Source of the DNA: Ryuthela nishihirai
Taxonomy: Eukaryota; Arthropoda; Arachnida; Araneae; Heptathelidae
DNA: 64,000 nt
Direction: 5' to 3'
Assembly: GCA_038380435.1 (NCBI GenBank)
Contig: JAWZYU010000019.1
Span: 34,063,801 to 34,127,800 of the forward strand
The stretch's first letter is position 1, and every line of letters begins with the position of its first letter. The translations under genes and the position numbers were made by a program. The notes beneath the pieces were generated by a model, which was not told the DNA's origin, searched no databases, and saw only the letters and a program-made list of their open reading frames with translations. Shown here piece by piece: positions 53,856 to 64,000 of this stretch.

Positions 53856-56800
53856 AACTCGAAAGTTGGATTCGATCTAAAATTTTCAAAAAGAAAAGAA
53901 AAAGGAATGAATTATAAAAATCATAGGAAGTTATAAATTCCGATTATCAGTACACTGTACTAATATTATACTATATTAATACGATATTGTAAATTTTAAA
54001 ATTCAATTACATGCTAGAGTATTAATTAAATTAAAAATGGGTAGGCCCTGTTCTAAAAATTAAGGGAGGGGGACAAGTAAATGGAGCAGCAAGTGGGGTG
54101 ACAAGTGAGTGGAATAAGGAAATGGGGGGGGGGGGGGGTGACAAGTGAGTAAAGTGGTAATTGGTAAAGTAGGAACTTTATATGCAGAAATATTTTCAGC
54201 GGTAAAAACTATTTTTCCCATGTTCCAAAGCTATTTATTGGGAGTTAGTAGCAATGACGTCTCACTCTCCTACTTTTGGATAATATCATGGCGCACCTAA
54301 TTTCACCACTAAAAATATAGTTAAAAAAAAGTCTCACAATCATTCATTAATTTCATAAAAATTTGAGCAGTAATGCGTATATAAGAAAAAAAAACTTTAA
54401 TTATAATTGACACAGACTTGAAATCTATAAAAAGCGTTATAAATCATGAAATTATTGTTCTCATGAGTCTGTTTTTTAGTAATGGCGGATATTCTACTAG
54501 CGCGAGAGTATATCACAAAGGTAAGGAAAGTTTCAGTAAAGTTCTCAAAATTTAATTGCTCTAAAGCTACTGTGACTTTAATTGTTAGTCGAAAATAACT
54601 GTAGCTTTAATTTCAAGAAAATTAATCCACTGTTACCGTTAAACTTAACTAAAATTTTTAAATATCATTGTAATAACAATGTGATTGCGAATTTCTAAAG
54701 GCTGCAGTATCTTAATACATGCTTAATTGATACGTAGCTTAGTATCCAGCCTGTCGCATGCTTCCTCAAGTATAAAAAATGTTTTAATGCATAATTTCAA
54801 AAATTTTCATCAGCTGTTAACTTTACTGATATCTTACGTCACGAAAATAGGGAAAACAAAAAATTGCATTGTAAAAAGTATAATAGATAGTACTCCGATA
54901 GTACTACTTAGCGAGCACAAATGAGTCCAAGGACAGGCTTCGTTAGCTTCAAGTAATTTTGATGACTAGGTCATCCAAATAAGAGTAGAATAATAATCAT
55001 TTTTTTTCAATTTAGCCTTCTTTTCATTGGTTGTCTATTGCGATATTACAATATCTTCATTAAAAAGAATTTGAATATTATAAAAAGCATTAAAATTTAA
55101 GTATTCCAAACTATACTTAACTCTTTAAGCGATTACTACCTGCGTCTTTTACGTTTATCCTGATGGATCATATCATCCGACGCTAAATTCCCAGTTTGCT
55201 CATGTAAAAATGATGTCGCAAGCAATATTTGGACCTCATGCACACGGAACAAATGGTTTGTAACAGCAACCGATGCGTCTGAGCAGCCTTTTCAAAACCA
55301 TCGGTATTATCTTTCTCGCCGAGTGCGATTTTTCCGCATTTGCTCTCGGAAAAACTCCTTTCCTTTATAAATAGTTAACTAAAAAGAGTTTGAACGTAAC
55401 ACCTGGACATTTCAGAAACACAAACGTAAACACTTAAGGATTTCGAGCAAGAAAAAAACAGATAATGCTTTAAACCATGTGAAAAGGATTTTGGCAAAAA
55501 TGGCATGCTACATAAACAGACGGATTTGCTCTCCAGACAGATACCAAGAAGCGTTTGGCCGTAAACATGAAGAAAAGTTTTATTATGTGAGAACTACATC
55601 AGATTATTGTTTGGCTACACTCTTTTTTATTATCCTTTGCTGGTGGAAAAGAATTTACCACATTCGGCTTTTGAGGTCGTCAAGGACTGGTCGTTCGATT
55701 TAACACGATATCTTCATTACTTTTCTACAATTGTTTATATTATTGTATTGACCATATAACAAGATACCTTGGATGTTTTCCTTCTCGCTTATCTCATCTT
55801 TCTTTGTTTAATGCAATATAATGCAAATCCTCCATTTGAGTAAACTAAAGAAAAAAACTAAATCCCTCAATCTGATCAAGGAAATTTCGAAATAAAAATT
55901 AACGAACTTCAAATTCTATTATATACATCACATTCTTTTAAAAACTTTAAAAGAAATCTATAACTTTTTTTTCAGTTTTATCTTTTTTTTAAATTTTTCG
56001 AAACTGAGTTAAAGTAGAGTTTCCAGATTCCAACATTTCTCAGAAAAAAAGTATTTCTTTAACTGACTTTGAATAGTTCAATTTAATATGGTTTATGTTT
56101 CTTTTGAATTGCAGTGGTCACACAAATTGTTATCAACATTCTTCATTTTAAAAACTTTGTCCTTTAAATTACAATCTCGAGTACTTATTCCGTTTACTTT
56201 AATAATGTCCTTCTTAGGAAGGTGAAATGACAGAAATTGGTAACTTATAATTTACGTACGAAAAGAAGTGTAGGGTTACGTTTTAAGGAAGGGTGAAAAT
56301 CAAAATATCTTTTTAAGTTTACTCTCCTTTTGGTAGGTTTTAATTTTTTTATTTTACTGTATTTAGAAACGTTGGGGGATTCCGCGATTTGTTTCCTTCC
56401 GTGCTTCCTTAGCCTTGATATCAATAAATTCATTGAATTCCAAACCAACATGACTTGAAACCCAACGCAATGTTTCCTTTCTTTAAATGTTTGCAGTAAA
56501 TTTCCCAGTTTTATTCATTTTTCAGAAAGATTTTTCCTATTTAAAGAGATTTAACACGTAATATGTTTGCAAACAATAAATAACATTTTATTGTCGCTAA
56601 CCGATCATAATTATATGCAAATACTAATCCACCCTGATTGGTTAAAGATTATAATTTGCTACGTGTAGAGTAGAAACGCTTGTAAACATACGATTAGTCA
56701 TCTTCATTATTCAACAACATTTTTTATAACAATCCAAGTTCTTCTCCTCAATCTTCACTTCACTTGATCCTTACATACCATATATTAAAATAAAACTGCA

Positions 56801-57788
56801 TTTAGTTGGATTTTTTTTGTTTATATCTTTATGAAATATGCATAAACAAGTAAAATACACATACCATTAGCCAACATATATTCATAATAAAATAATAAAC
56901 ATATCAATCAAGTTAGGATTTTGAAATGCATCCCATCCCTATTTACATTATTGTTTAGGAGAAACTCTTATCCGACTATCATTACAGGAATTTTCTGAAG
57001 AATGCATCTATCCTGTTACTTGGTGACTGGTATATTACTTTTTTATCATTTGTATGTACAATGGTTTTACAAAACTATTTGGATATTTCAAGTTATACAT
57101 CCATTACCCTAAATTACAAATTTTTATCCTCACCAAAAAAACTTATCCTTCGGACTGAGAAATCAGTAAATTGTAAGCTTTAATCTAACTAATAACTAAA
57201 TCAAAATCCAATAAAGAGAGGAATTTTCTATTGCTGTTTTTATTCATTTTTGTTCCTTTTTTTTAAAAGCAGAGTTGATATTTTCTATTTATCGTCTATC
57301 TGGCTATCGACTCACCATTAAAAATGTGTTATCAGGTAAAAAAAAATGCATATTAAGAAACGCATGGAAGAGTAATTTTTTTCAATGATTTCTATCTATA
57401 CTAAATTTTTTAACTGTTAAAACGTTTAATGTATAAGCTACTATGACGCAAACTTTTAATTGCTATTTGGCATCGTATATTAGACGAGTTTGGAGATCTG
57501 CGAAGCCAATGGCTCTTAGATTGTGTACGGATATAGATCAAAATTGTTTTCGAATTTAACAAATATTGATAAAATATTACGATTCGCATTTTCCAAATCT
57601 CCAAATTGCTTTATCATCCTTTTCTGTCGGTGGAAAAAGGCAGAAAAACCAAAAGTTTGAAAGAATATTTCAAACGATCTATAATGCTTTAAATTGAACG
57701 TTTTGGTAATGGAATATCAAGGGCACGAGGTGTGCACTGCCACTAATGTTTTGGCCCCTTACCACCAGGAATGGGAACACATATTTTT
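53856..57788. other. Long AT-rich intergenic region
   Basis: About 3.9 kb with no recognised gene or SINE. A loose repeat of GTGACAAGTGAGT with a G17 run lies at 54070-54160. Frames of 60-75 codons (54727-54924 plus, 55479-55703 plus, 56245-56451 minus) show no domain. Sequence at 55140-55330 is less AT-rich and may be unique. Confidence 0.5.
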
Positions 57789-57954
57789 TAGCGCGCTTGG
57801 CTACTGATCTAAGGGACCTGGTTTTGAGCCCCGGATAAGGCATGGTTGTATGTGTCGTTTTTCTGCTGAGGTCCTGCCATACTCTCAGGCCTTCTACTCT
57901 GGCATATATACTGACAGGCTCCTGTCAGACTTCTGTGGCAAGCAGTTGATTGAA
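57789..57954 (+). mobile_element. SINE-B, 5'-truncated within the head
   Basis: Starts TAGCGCGCTTGGCTACTGAT after the A box, B box GGTTTTGAGCCCCGG, and runs to GTGGCAAGCAGTTGATTGAA without the A/T tail, where a LINE fragment begins. Confidence 0.9.
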
Positions 57955-58112
57955 TCCTCACATTCAATAACTTTACCTTGCTTATCCTTCAATACCCGTA
58001 TACCAGTCTGTTTCCTACCACACAAAACATTAACCATCTGGTACAGTTCTGTACTGTTGTGCTGTCTAACTGCTTCCTCGGCTTCGTCAGCCAAGCCATG
58101 AAGCCAAAGATT
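57955..58112 (-). mobile_element. Non-LTR retrotransposon fragment between endonuclease and RT
   Basis: Minus frame 57894-58094 starts GLADEAEEAVRQHNSTELYQ and reads on to VNVLCGRKQTGIRVLKDKQG. This pattern (A.EAE.A....N...LYQ....L.GK.......V.DK.G) is the linker before the RT domain in RTE/CR1-like LINEs. The last codons (INCLPQ) already come from the complement of SINE-B, marking a junction. Confidence 0.75.
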
Positions 58113-58199
58113 CTTATCAGCAGCTGATCCTTTACACGTTTATTAAGCTCCCTGTAATTAAGCTCCTGTTAGCACTAGTAGGGCATTGATTAAGGACTT

Positions 58200-58368
58200 G
58201 TACCCCCACCACTAAAGGCTGAAGCCATCTACACTGCAAGACTTCCTCCAATGTAGAATTTGACGATGCTAGTAGAAGCAAAGAGTTCAGGTGCCTGCGA
58301 TGACCTCTGCTCGGGATTATCCACCAGATGATAAACATATCCTGTGAATCTATTCACTTGGGACTGTC
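58200..58368 (-). repeat. R2 unclassified repeat, copy 2, first part
   Basis: Complement of the 46100-46240 part of copy 1: CAAGACTTCCTCCAATGTAG, AGAGTTCAGGTGCCTGCG, TCCTGTGAATCTATTCACTT. A SINE-B insertion separates it from the second part. Confidence 0.85.
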
Positions 58369-58495
58369 AAAAAAAACAAAAAAAAAACCCTCAAGCAGCT
58401 GCTTGCCACAGAGGTCTGACAGGAGCCTTTCAGTTTATATACCATAGTAGAAGGTCTGTGAGGATGGCAGGACCTCAGCAGAAAATCAACACGAC
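58369..58495 (-). mobile_element. SINE-B 3' half inserted in R2
   Basis: Complement of a 5'-truncated SINE-B: A-rich end, CCCTCAAGCAGCTGCTTGCC, GAGGATGGCAGGACCTCAGC and ACACGAC. R2 copy 1 is continuous here (GTTTGTGGGT then TGACAGCCCC), so the insertion boundary can be read to the base: R2 resumes at 58496 with ACCCACAAAC. Confidence 0.93.
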
Positions 58496-58625
58496 ACCCA
58501 CAAACAAACAGAAAACACAGCGGAAGATTTTTCCCTCCACAGAAGCCCACCAGTGCAGCAAATTCAGTATTCATAATAAAGCTCAGAGCCTTACCGTTAG
58601 TACCTTTCAAAAGAGATACTCTCTT
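58496..58625 (-). repeat. R2 unclassified repeat, copy 2, second part
   Basis: ACAGAAAACACAGCGGAAGA and CTCCACAGAAGCCCACCAGT, then CGTTAGTACCTTTCAAAAGA, the last block being in opposite relative orientation to copy 1. Confidence 0.8.
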
Positions 58626-59598
58626 GTGGAATCGTCCCTTAGTTATAAAAAAATCTGAAAACAATAATTATTTCGAGACTGCAATTTCAATATGAGAAAT
58701 AAAATATAAAATTTTAAAATTCCTCTACAAAATTGTGTGCTTTACTCTAGCTAAAGTGAATATCAATTTTGGCGTTTCGGCCTCTTTTAGAGTTAAACAA
58801 TTTAAATTGAAGAAAAAAAATCGAAGTACGAGCGTATAAAACGAAAATTCCCTGAAAAGGGTTGAATTCTCGTGTGTGTTTCATTTAAGCTTCCGTCGTT
58901 CTATTTTAGGCAGCGGTGTAGGAAGGTATGTCCCCCCCAAAATATCTGATAATATGAATGGGTATAATTTTTACGTAGTTAAGTAAAAAAGAATACGCAG
59001 TTAAGTGAAATTGTTCAAAAGTAACCCGAAATATCAGAGAAAAATACAGGACTGTGTACAAAAGTGCTGCCAGATTAAGGGTTTAGATAGAAAGAAATGT
59101 TTTTTTTCTTTCTTGTCTAAGGGACATTTTTTATATTCTGTTTCTTACTGCAATAAGATTAAAAGTGGGACCCGAGCAACGATAATCTGTATAGAAAGAA
59201 AGCCACGGGCCACGTAGAAATCTGATTTTTTTAAACAACCACCAGTGCACTCGGAAGGAAGTTGTGTAGGGAAATTGAACCATGCGGTCAAGTCCCATAG
59301 GGAGTCCTAAAGAGCAGAGAAATCTGTCGAAATGGGAATAAAAATATCTAGAATTGGGGAAGAAACAAAGCCACAGGCGCGTTGACGTCAGTGAAGGCGG
59401 ACAATTCTTTGTTATAAATCAGTGATAAAGGGTCGGGGGGGGGGGAGGGATTCATAAAACTAAACTTCAGTGAAATGAAAATAAGATTATATACAGATTA
59501 AAAGTGAGGGACGTGATGCAACCCGGGAAATGATGACTACGCGCAGATGGGATTACACCACTGTCTTAAAATTAATTATCATCTGTACCAATTATACT
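58626..59598. other. Intergenic, no recognised gene
   Basis: G13 run at about 59435; the sequence around 59500 (GTGAGGGACGTGATGCAACC) faintly resembles the start of R1. A 70-codon plus frame (59005-59217) is unassigned. Confidence 0.45.
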
Positions 59599-59932
59599 GG
59601 GGCGGGGGTGGCTCAGTAGGTAGCGCGGCAGGCTCGTAATCTGTAGTTCCCAGGTTCGAGTCCCAGCTGGGACTCGACTAACGACGCACCCTTGGAAAGG
59701 CCGCCGTCCGTAGGATGGGCGTTTAAGCCGTGACCCCGTGTGCGGGAAGACGCTGGATTAAAGAACACGCTGGATGGCCTTGACGGAAGTCTACCATCTG
59801 TCTCCCAACAGCTGTTCCAGTTGGTCCCCTCCCCCAACCTTCTCTGAGCCTTCGGGGTCCATGTGACCTGGCCATTTAGCCCATGGTGTGCAAAAAAGGG
59901 CCGCTCAGAGGTAAAACAACCCAAATCCAAGG
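59599..59932 (+). mobile_element. SINE-A, near full length with internal deletion
   Basis: Head GGGGTGGCTCAGTAGGTAGC and B box GGTTCGAGTCCCAGC are clean; a deletion joins GGGACTCGACTAACG to CTTGGAAAGGCCGCC; the tail is AGAGGTAAAACAACCCAAAT. The 105-codon minus frame is a shadow. Confidence 0.92.
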
Positions 59933-62030
59933 AAATGAAAAAATTTCTGTTTTTAGCAAACTCAGCTCAACAACGAAAAATACCTCCAGGTGCAAATCAG
60001 GAACTTATTTTGTTTCTAAAGAAATAAAAATTACGACAGAGTTTTCTACATCACTTCGAAGCCATCACCGAAAGAAAGACAAATCATCGACAATTAGCAA
60101 AGAACAAGATTCTTCCATTAAAACAACTGCACTTTTCAAGTAGAAATTTTGTGTGCCATAACGGGCTCAGAACAAATGCAGCACTGTTGAACGACTCGCT
60201 TTTCAAGATGAGAAAGGTTCTTTACAGAAACTGTCAGACGTGCAACGTAATAGTGATACATGTGCTGCTGAACTGTACTGCTCAGTCGACCCAAAGTAGC
60301 AACTTAATAGCGATATTAGAGAAAGAAACATCTTACTTGGACAAGAAGATCTGACTAAACGGAAATTTTTGCTACAACGAATTAATCAACTTTTTACACG
60401 ATAATAAACTTTCTCAGAGTATTTAAGAATTTTGTTATTGTTATATAACAGCTTCTTGGCGTTAGTAAATCCTGCCATCTGGAGGAGAGTGTCAAAAGAC
60501 TGGATACATCCAGAAGAAACATCTGTTTGCTAATGATGATTGTTACTAACGTAGATTTGACCACTGCCTTTACACTAAAACATTCGAAAAAGATTAAAAA
60601 TACAAAATTGGAGAATGCTGATAGAAAAATACATAAAGCTAACTTCTAGTATATACGGTTATTTAATTATTATTAACTCCACAAAAATCTTGCTATTAAA
60701 AACAATACGGAAAAACCTGCTGAAATTTTATAATTCTGAAATGCCATTAACTGATCGAGTATATTCGATGCAAACATCTAATTATGCTGTTGATTATCAA
60801 TAGAACGTTTAAAGTGTCTCAACCATTTCTAATTTGTGTACAATTCATTCTTAAATCTCATTCAAATTACACGTAAGAAAGATAAATGTCACTATGGTGG
60901 CGCCATCTATTGACCGAAAAAACTTACCGTGGGTTTACTTTACCGTGTCATGAACAACAGGAAATCAAGTTTGCTTCCTTGATAATATACATGAACTGAA
61001 ATATTTGTGCCACTTTGAAAAAAATAACTATTTTAAAGACATGCAAATAAAAATGAAGTTAAAATTTCAGTCTAATGACTACGAAAAATGTAAAAATAGT
61101 ACTAATTTTCTTGCATAGAAATTTTTTCCTTTCTATTAATTTACAAATCGCTACATGCATCGGCAGAGATTTAGAAGGGATGATCTGTATTTGGAATGTA
61201 AATACATTCCAAATACAGATCAGGATAGATCAGGATAGATGTAACGATTAGCAGATTGCAATAACAAGTGTATCTAGCTTGATATTTCGACTAAATCAAG
61301 ATTTCGAGTCCATCTGGTTAACATAAAATAAATAAATTGCATCTCAAGGAGAAATTTTAGAAAATAAAAATGCAATTCGATGAAGCTTAAAAGTTTCACT
61401 CACTCCATTAAAAACATTCTGTATGGTTTCGTAACAAGTGAGCTGTCTAAAAAAAAAAACATTTTTTAACGCCTGGAATAGAAATGTACTTTTCCTCCAA
61501 TGAAAAATCAACTGTGAACTTTAACTACATAATACGAAGTATTAATGTCAACAAATACTGACAGAAATGTCAAAGGCCACAAATATCATGGCAACAATGA
61601 AGAAACAAGTATCTGAAGCAGGTTTCGCATGAGATCAGCTCCATCTTTAGAATGTTAAATGATAATGGCAGTCTTCTGATCAAGTCTTTTTTCCTGTGAC
61701 ATCATCAATCACTCACAGACGGGGGAATTCCAAGAGAACAGGATGCCAATTCTTGTCATCGCTTGACCTCGTCGTTGTAGACGAAATCCGAAGGTCAAAG
61801 AACAAGCAGCTGATGATCCTTTTCCCCTAATTGAAATGCTTTTGGTATTGCATCACGAAATGACGTAGCACTTGTTAGCATTTCGAAGCATCTTATTCGT
61901 AGACATCTGTTCGCCAATTTAAGAGATATAACAGAGAATATTTTCTGACTAGAAAGTTCGAAATCCCACATGTGGTGGTGGGTGGATTTCCATTTCATGT
62001 GATCATCAATCGCAAGTTTACTGTATGATA
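59933..62030. other. Intergenic with a perfect short hairpin
   Basis: No gene recognised; frames of 60-86 codons at 59883-60354 show no domain. The unusual item is the hairpin listed at 61182. Confidence 0.5.
61182..61221. repeat. Perfect 19-bp hairpin with 2-base loop
   Basis: GATCTGTATTTGGAATGTA (61182-61200) and its exact complement (61203-61221), loop AA, followed by a duplicated AGGATAGATC. Confidence 0.95.
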
Positions 62031-62150
62031 GGAGCGCGTGGTGGCTCGGTGGATAACGCGCCACGCTCGTAAATGCGGTTCCCAGATTGGCGTTCCACCT
62101 GGACCAGCATTGAGATTTATTTATGAAACCCACCGGCCCTGTAGCAAATG
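62031..62150 (+). mobile_element. SINE-A head fragment
   Basis: GTGGTGGCTCGGTGGATAAC, GCGCCACGCTCGTAAATGCG and the early body GCATTGAGATTTATTTATGA; stops after CCACCGGCCCTG. Confidence 0.8.
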
Positions 62151-62161
62151 GTCTGTTTGGA

Positions 62162-62280
62162 AAAACAAATACCCATCAAATAGTTTCTTATCACAGAAGT
62201 CTGACAAAACCCTGTCAGCATAATACGTCTTAGAGAAGCTCTGTGAAGAAGGGGAGACCTCAGCCGAAAAAATAACAAAC
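62162..62280 (-). mobile_element. SINE-B, old 3' half
   Basis: Diverged complement: AAATACCCATCAAATAGTTT, AGAAGTCTGACAAAACCCTG, GGGGAGACCTCAGCCGAAAA. Confidence 0.75.
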
Positions 62281-63677
62281 AAACAGAAGAAACGATATAT
62301 ATATATATTCATGCCTTAATCAACACTAGAACCCAGGTCCCATGCTAACACCTCGGTCACAGAAATATAATCTGAAACAAAAAGCATATACAGAGGAAAC
62401 TGCATAAAAGTGTTTTAAGAATATACAATTGATGCCAAAGAGCAACATCTACTAGTGGTATAATTTTAAGTTGCACATCCTGTGATTCAGTTTACAAATG
62501 ACAAGAACTTAAAAGCAAAAGAAACGAACTAATGACGTTAAAATTACTATATATATATTACTATATACTATACTCCGACACTAGTCCCCCATTAGTAGCT
62601 CACCCATCCTGTGACAAAGACAGAATACAATAGAGATGTAATACAAACTCTTGCTGGCAAGTATTGTGTAATCCAGAAAAGACTTTTTGCGTTCACACAA
62701 ATGAACGAAAGCCTCTGCTCTTTTCATAGATAAGACAATGTTCGATATTCTTACTCAAAGCAATTAAAGTCGACAGAGCGAATAGATTTTTTGCCTAGGT
62801 GAGAATAGATACAGTTACACAGCTTCATTTACAGTTTGAAAAAAAAAAATGAAACAATGACCATTAACATTTCCAGTCTTTTGCTAGACCTTCCTTTCTC
62901 TATTCAGATGACCACCTGTAAAAGTTGGTCGAAACTTACTTGGTAATTTTTAATGCAAACCTCCCATTGGCTGTAGTGCCCATAATGCAAAGAAGAATTT
63001 AGGATAGGAAGAATATATTGAAAACTATGAGAATTGATCTAAATGCTTTTATAACTAAGAGACCAATGCGACTCGAATAAGGGGTGAGCAATGGGAGGAA
63101 AAATGCACAGTTAAAAAGGTAGAGGCGAAAACTAGAGAGAGAAGACAACAGTAGAAAAAAGATAGAGGTTGAAGATCAAGTGAGCAGACCGATGCAGCGG
63201 AGAGTCATAAGCATCTGACAGCCGATGTTGTTAGTTGAGTATGCCGTGCTCCAGCCCACCCCGACAGCCGTTGCCTTAGATCATCTACTACAGGGTAGGA
63301 TTTGAGCCAGCTCCTCTATCTTAGTATGACATAATGGTGTATTTTTATGTAGTAAATGTATCATGTACAAGAGGTAGTAAAGAAGTTGATTCTCACAACT
63401 GTTATGCTTGAGTATTATACTTACAACGGTGTGACCTGCAGACTCATGTTTAAAGCGACAAGGGCACTTTTTGTTCAATGATTTAATATTAAATACTTGC
63501 TTCGTTTATTAAATGTGGTCTACACGTATGTGTGGATTGGTATTGAAATGTTTGAGAAGGAGGAAATTATGACCAATAAAACTAGATGGTGGAATCCAGC
63601 AAATCCGGCTTTCTTGGAAACACATCGAATATAATTATTTTTATTATAAAGAGAATTAAACTCGCCGATATACCAAC
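62281..63677. other. Intergenic, no recognised gene
   Basis: TA microsatellites near 62297 and 62550. A 65-codon minus frame at 63281-63478 is unassigned. Confidence 0.5.
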
Positions 63678-63860
63678 TGGCGTGTAACAGATTCTCTATG
63701 CTTACGCAGTATTTTGGGCATTTAGCCCAAGAGGCATATTAAGTGGTCTGATTTTGTAAGTAATGATGAGGTTAGAAGAAGGAGTATCAACCTCCTTTGA
63801 GCAGCATTAGTCATACTGCCCGTATGCTTAGCTGCATTATGGCAAATAGGATTATGAAGA
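63678..63860 (+). mobile_element. Non-LTR retrotransposon ORF2 C-terminal fragment
   Basis: TCTATGCTTACGCAGTATTT, GGTCTGATTTTGTAAGTAAT, GATGAGGTTAGAAGAAGGAG and ACCTCCTTTGAGCAGCATTA align with the fragment at 39252-39740. Translation gives W.DFVSNDEVRRR. A small insertion (AGCCCAAGAGGCATATTA) separates ILGI from the next block. Confidence 0.7.
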
Positions 63861-63866
63861 TTGATT

Positions 63867-64000
63867 GATTGGATTGTTTTACCTCTGAGCGGCACTTTTT
63901 TGCACACCGTGGGCTAAATGGCCAAGCCACAAGGACCCCGAAGGCTCAGAGAAGGTTGGAGGAGGGGACCCACTGGAACAGCTGTTGGGAGACAGATGGT
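63867..64000 (-). mobile_element. SINE-A, cut by the window edge
   Basis: Tail complement GGATTGTTTTACCTCTGAGC through GGCTAAATGGCCAAGC and GGACCCACTGGAACAGCTGT to the last base. The head would lie outside the window. Confidence 0.93.

Overview
This 64 kb window is eukaryotic, AT-rich and packed with repeats. I found no host protein-coding gene. The longest open frames (383 and 265 codons) belong to an LTR retrotransposon; nearly all other frames of 60-110 codons are chance frames or lie inside repeats. The repeat content suggests an arthropod: two abundant tRNA-headed SINE families, mariner, Tc1 and hAT relics, gypsy-type LTR elements, and a broken copy of a multicopy arthropod gene family. 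A chelicerate, probably a spider, is my best guess, but that is inference from family resemblance.

Names used below. SINE-A is about 400 bp: a tRNA-like head (A box GGCTCAGTCGGTAG, B box GGTTCGAGTCC, anticodon-loop position CTCGTAA, tRNA-Thr-like) plus a long unrelated body ending AGAGGTAAAACAACCCAAC. It has about 22 copies. SINE-B is about 200 bp: a head with TGGCCGAGTGGTTAGC and GGTTCGAGCCCC, and a tail ending in GCTTGAGGGGGTATTTATT plus A/T. R1 is a dispersed repeat ending GGGCCGGATCTA on one side. R2 is an unclassified repeat with two rearranged copies. LTR-X is a 560-770 bp LTR family (TGTTACG...CATAACA) with four copies.

Layout. 1-9 kb: minisatellites (47, 25, about 38 and 53 bp units), SINE-A copies and a striking 52-bp-arm hairpin near 5.45 kb. 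9-17.5 kb: SINE-A copies, a Tc1 transposase relic, a solo LTR-X, small RT fragments and a hAT relic carrying a nested SINE-A. 17.7-21.1 kb: a frameshifted multicopy arthropod gene and, on the other strand, a truncated gypsy-type element (LTR-X plus gag remnant). 21-33 kb: SINEs, R1 copies, a hAT MITE with perfect 8-bp target duplications, palindrome-rich sequence, two related satellite-like blocks and a 193-bp tandem array with a palindrome in each unit. 33-46 kb: solo LTR-X copies, a mariner relic, SINE-A/B, a 37-bp minisatellite. 46.8-51.2 kb: an almost intact 4.0 kb LTR retrotransposon on the minus strand, with 603-bp LTRs differing at two sites I could see, a CTCAC target duplication, tRNA-Ser-like primer site, gag and protease but no reverse transcriptase or integrase, inserted in a SINE-A. 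52-54 kb: a 1.8 kb inverted repeat whose arms each carry a retrotransposon RNase H. 54-64 kb: mostly AT-rich sequence with SINEs and small LINE fragments.

The strongest candidates for unusual biology are the RNase H inverted repeat (a possible long hairpin RNA locus), the recent LTR element without a polymerase and with an in-frame TAG in gag, and the palindromic 193-bp array. None is shown to be functional here.
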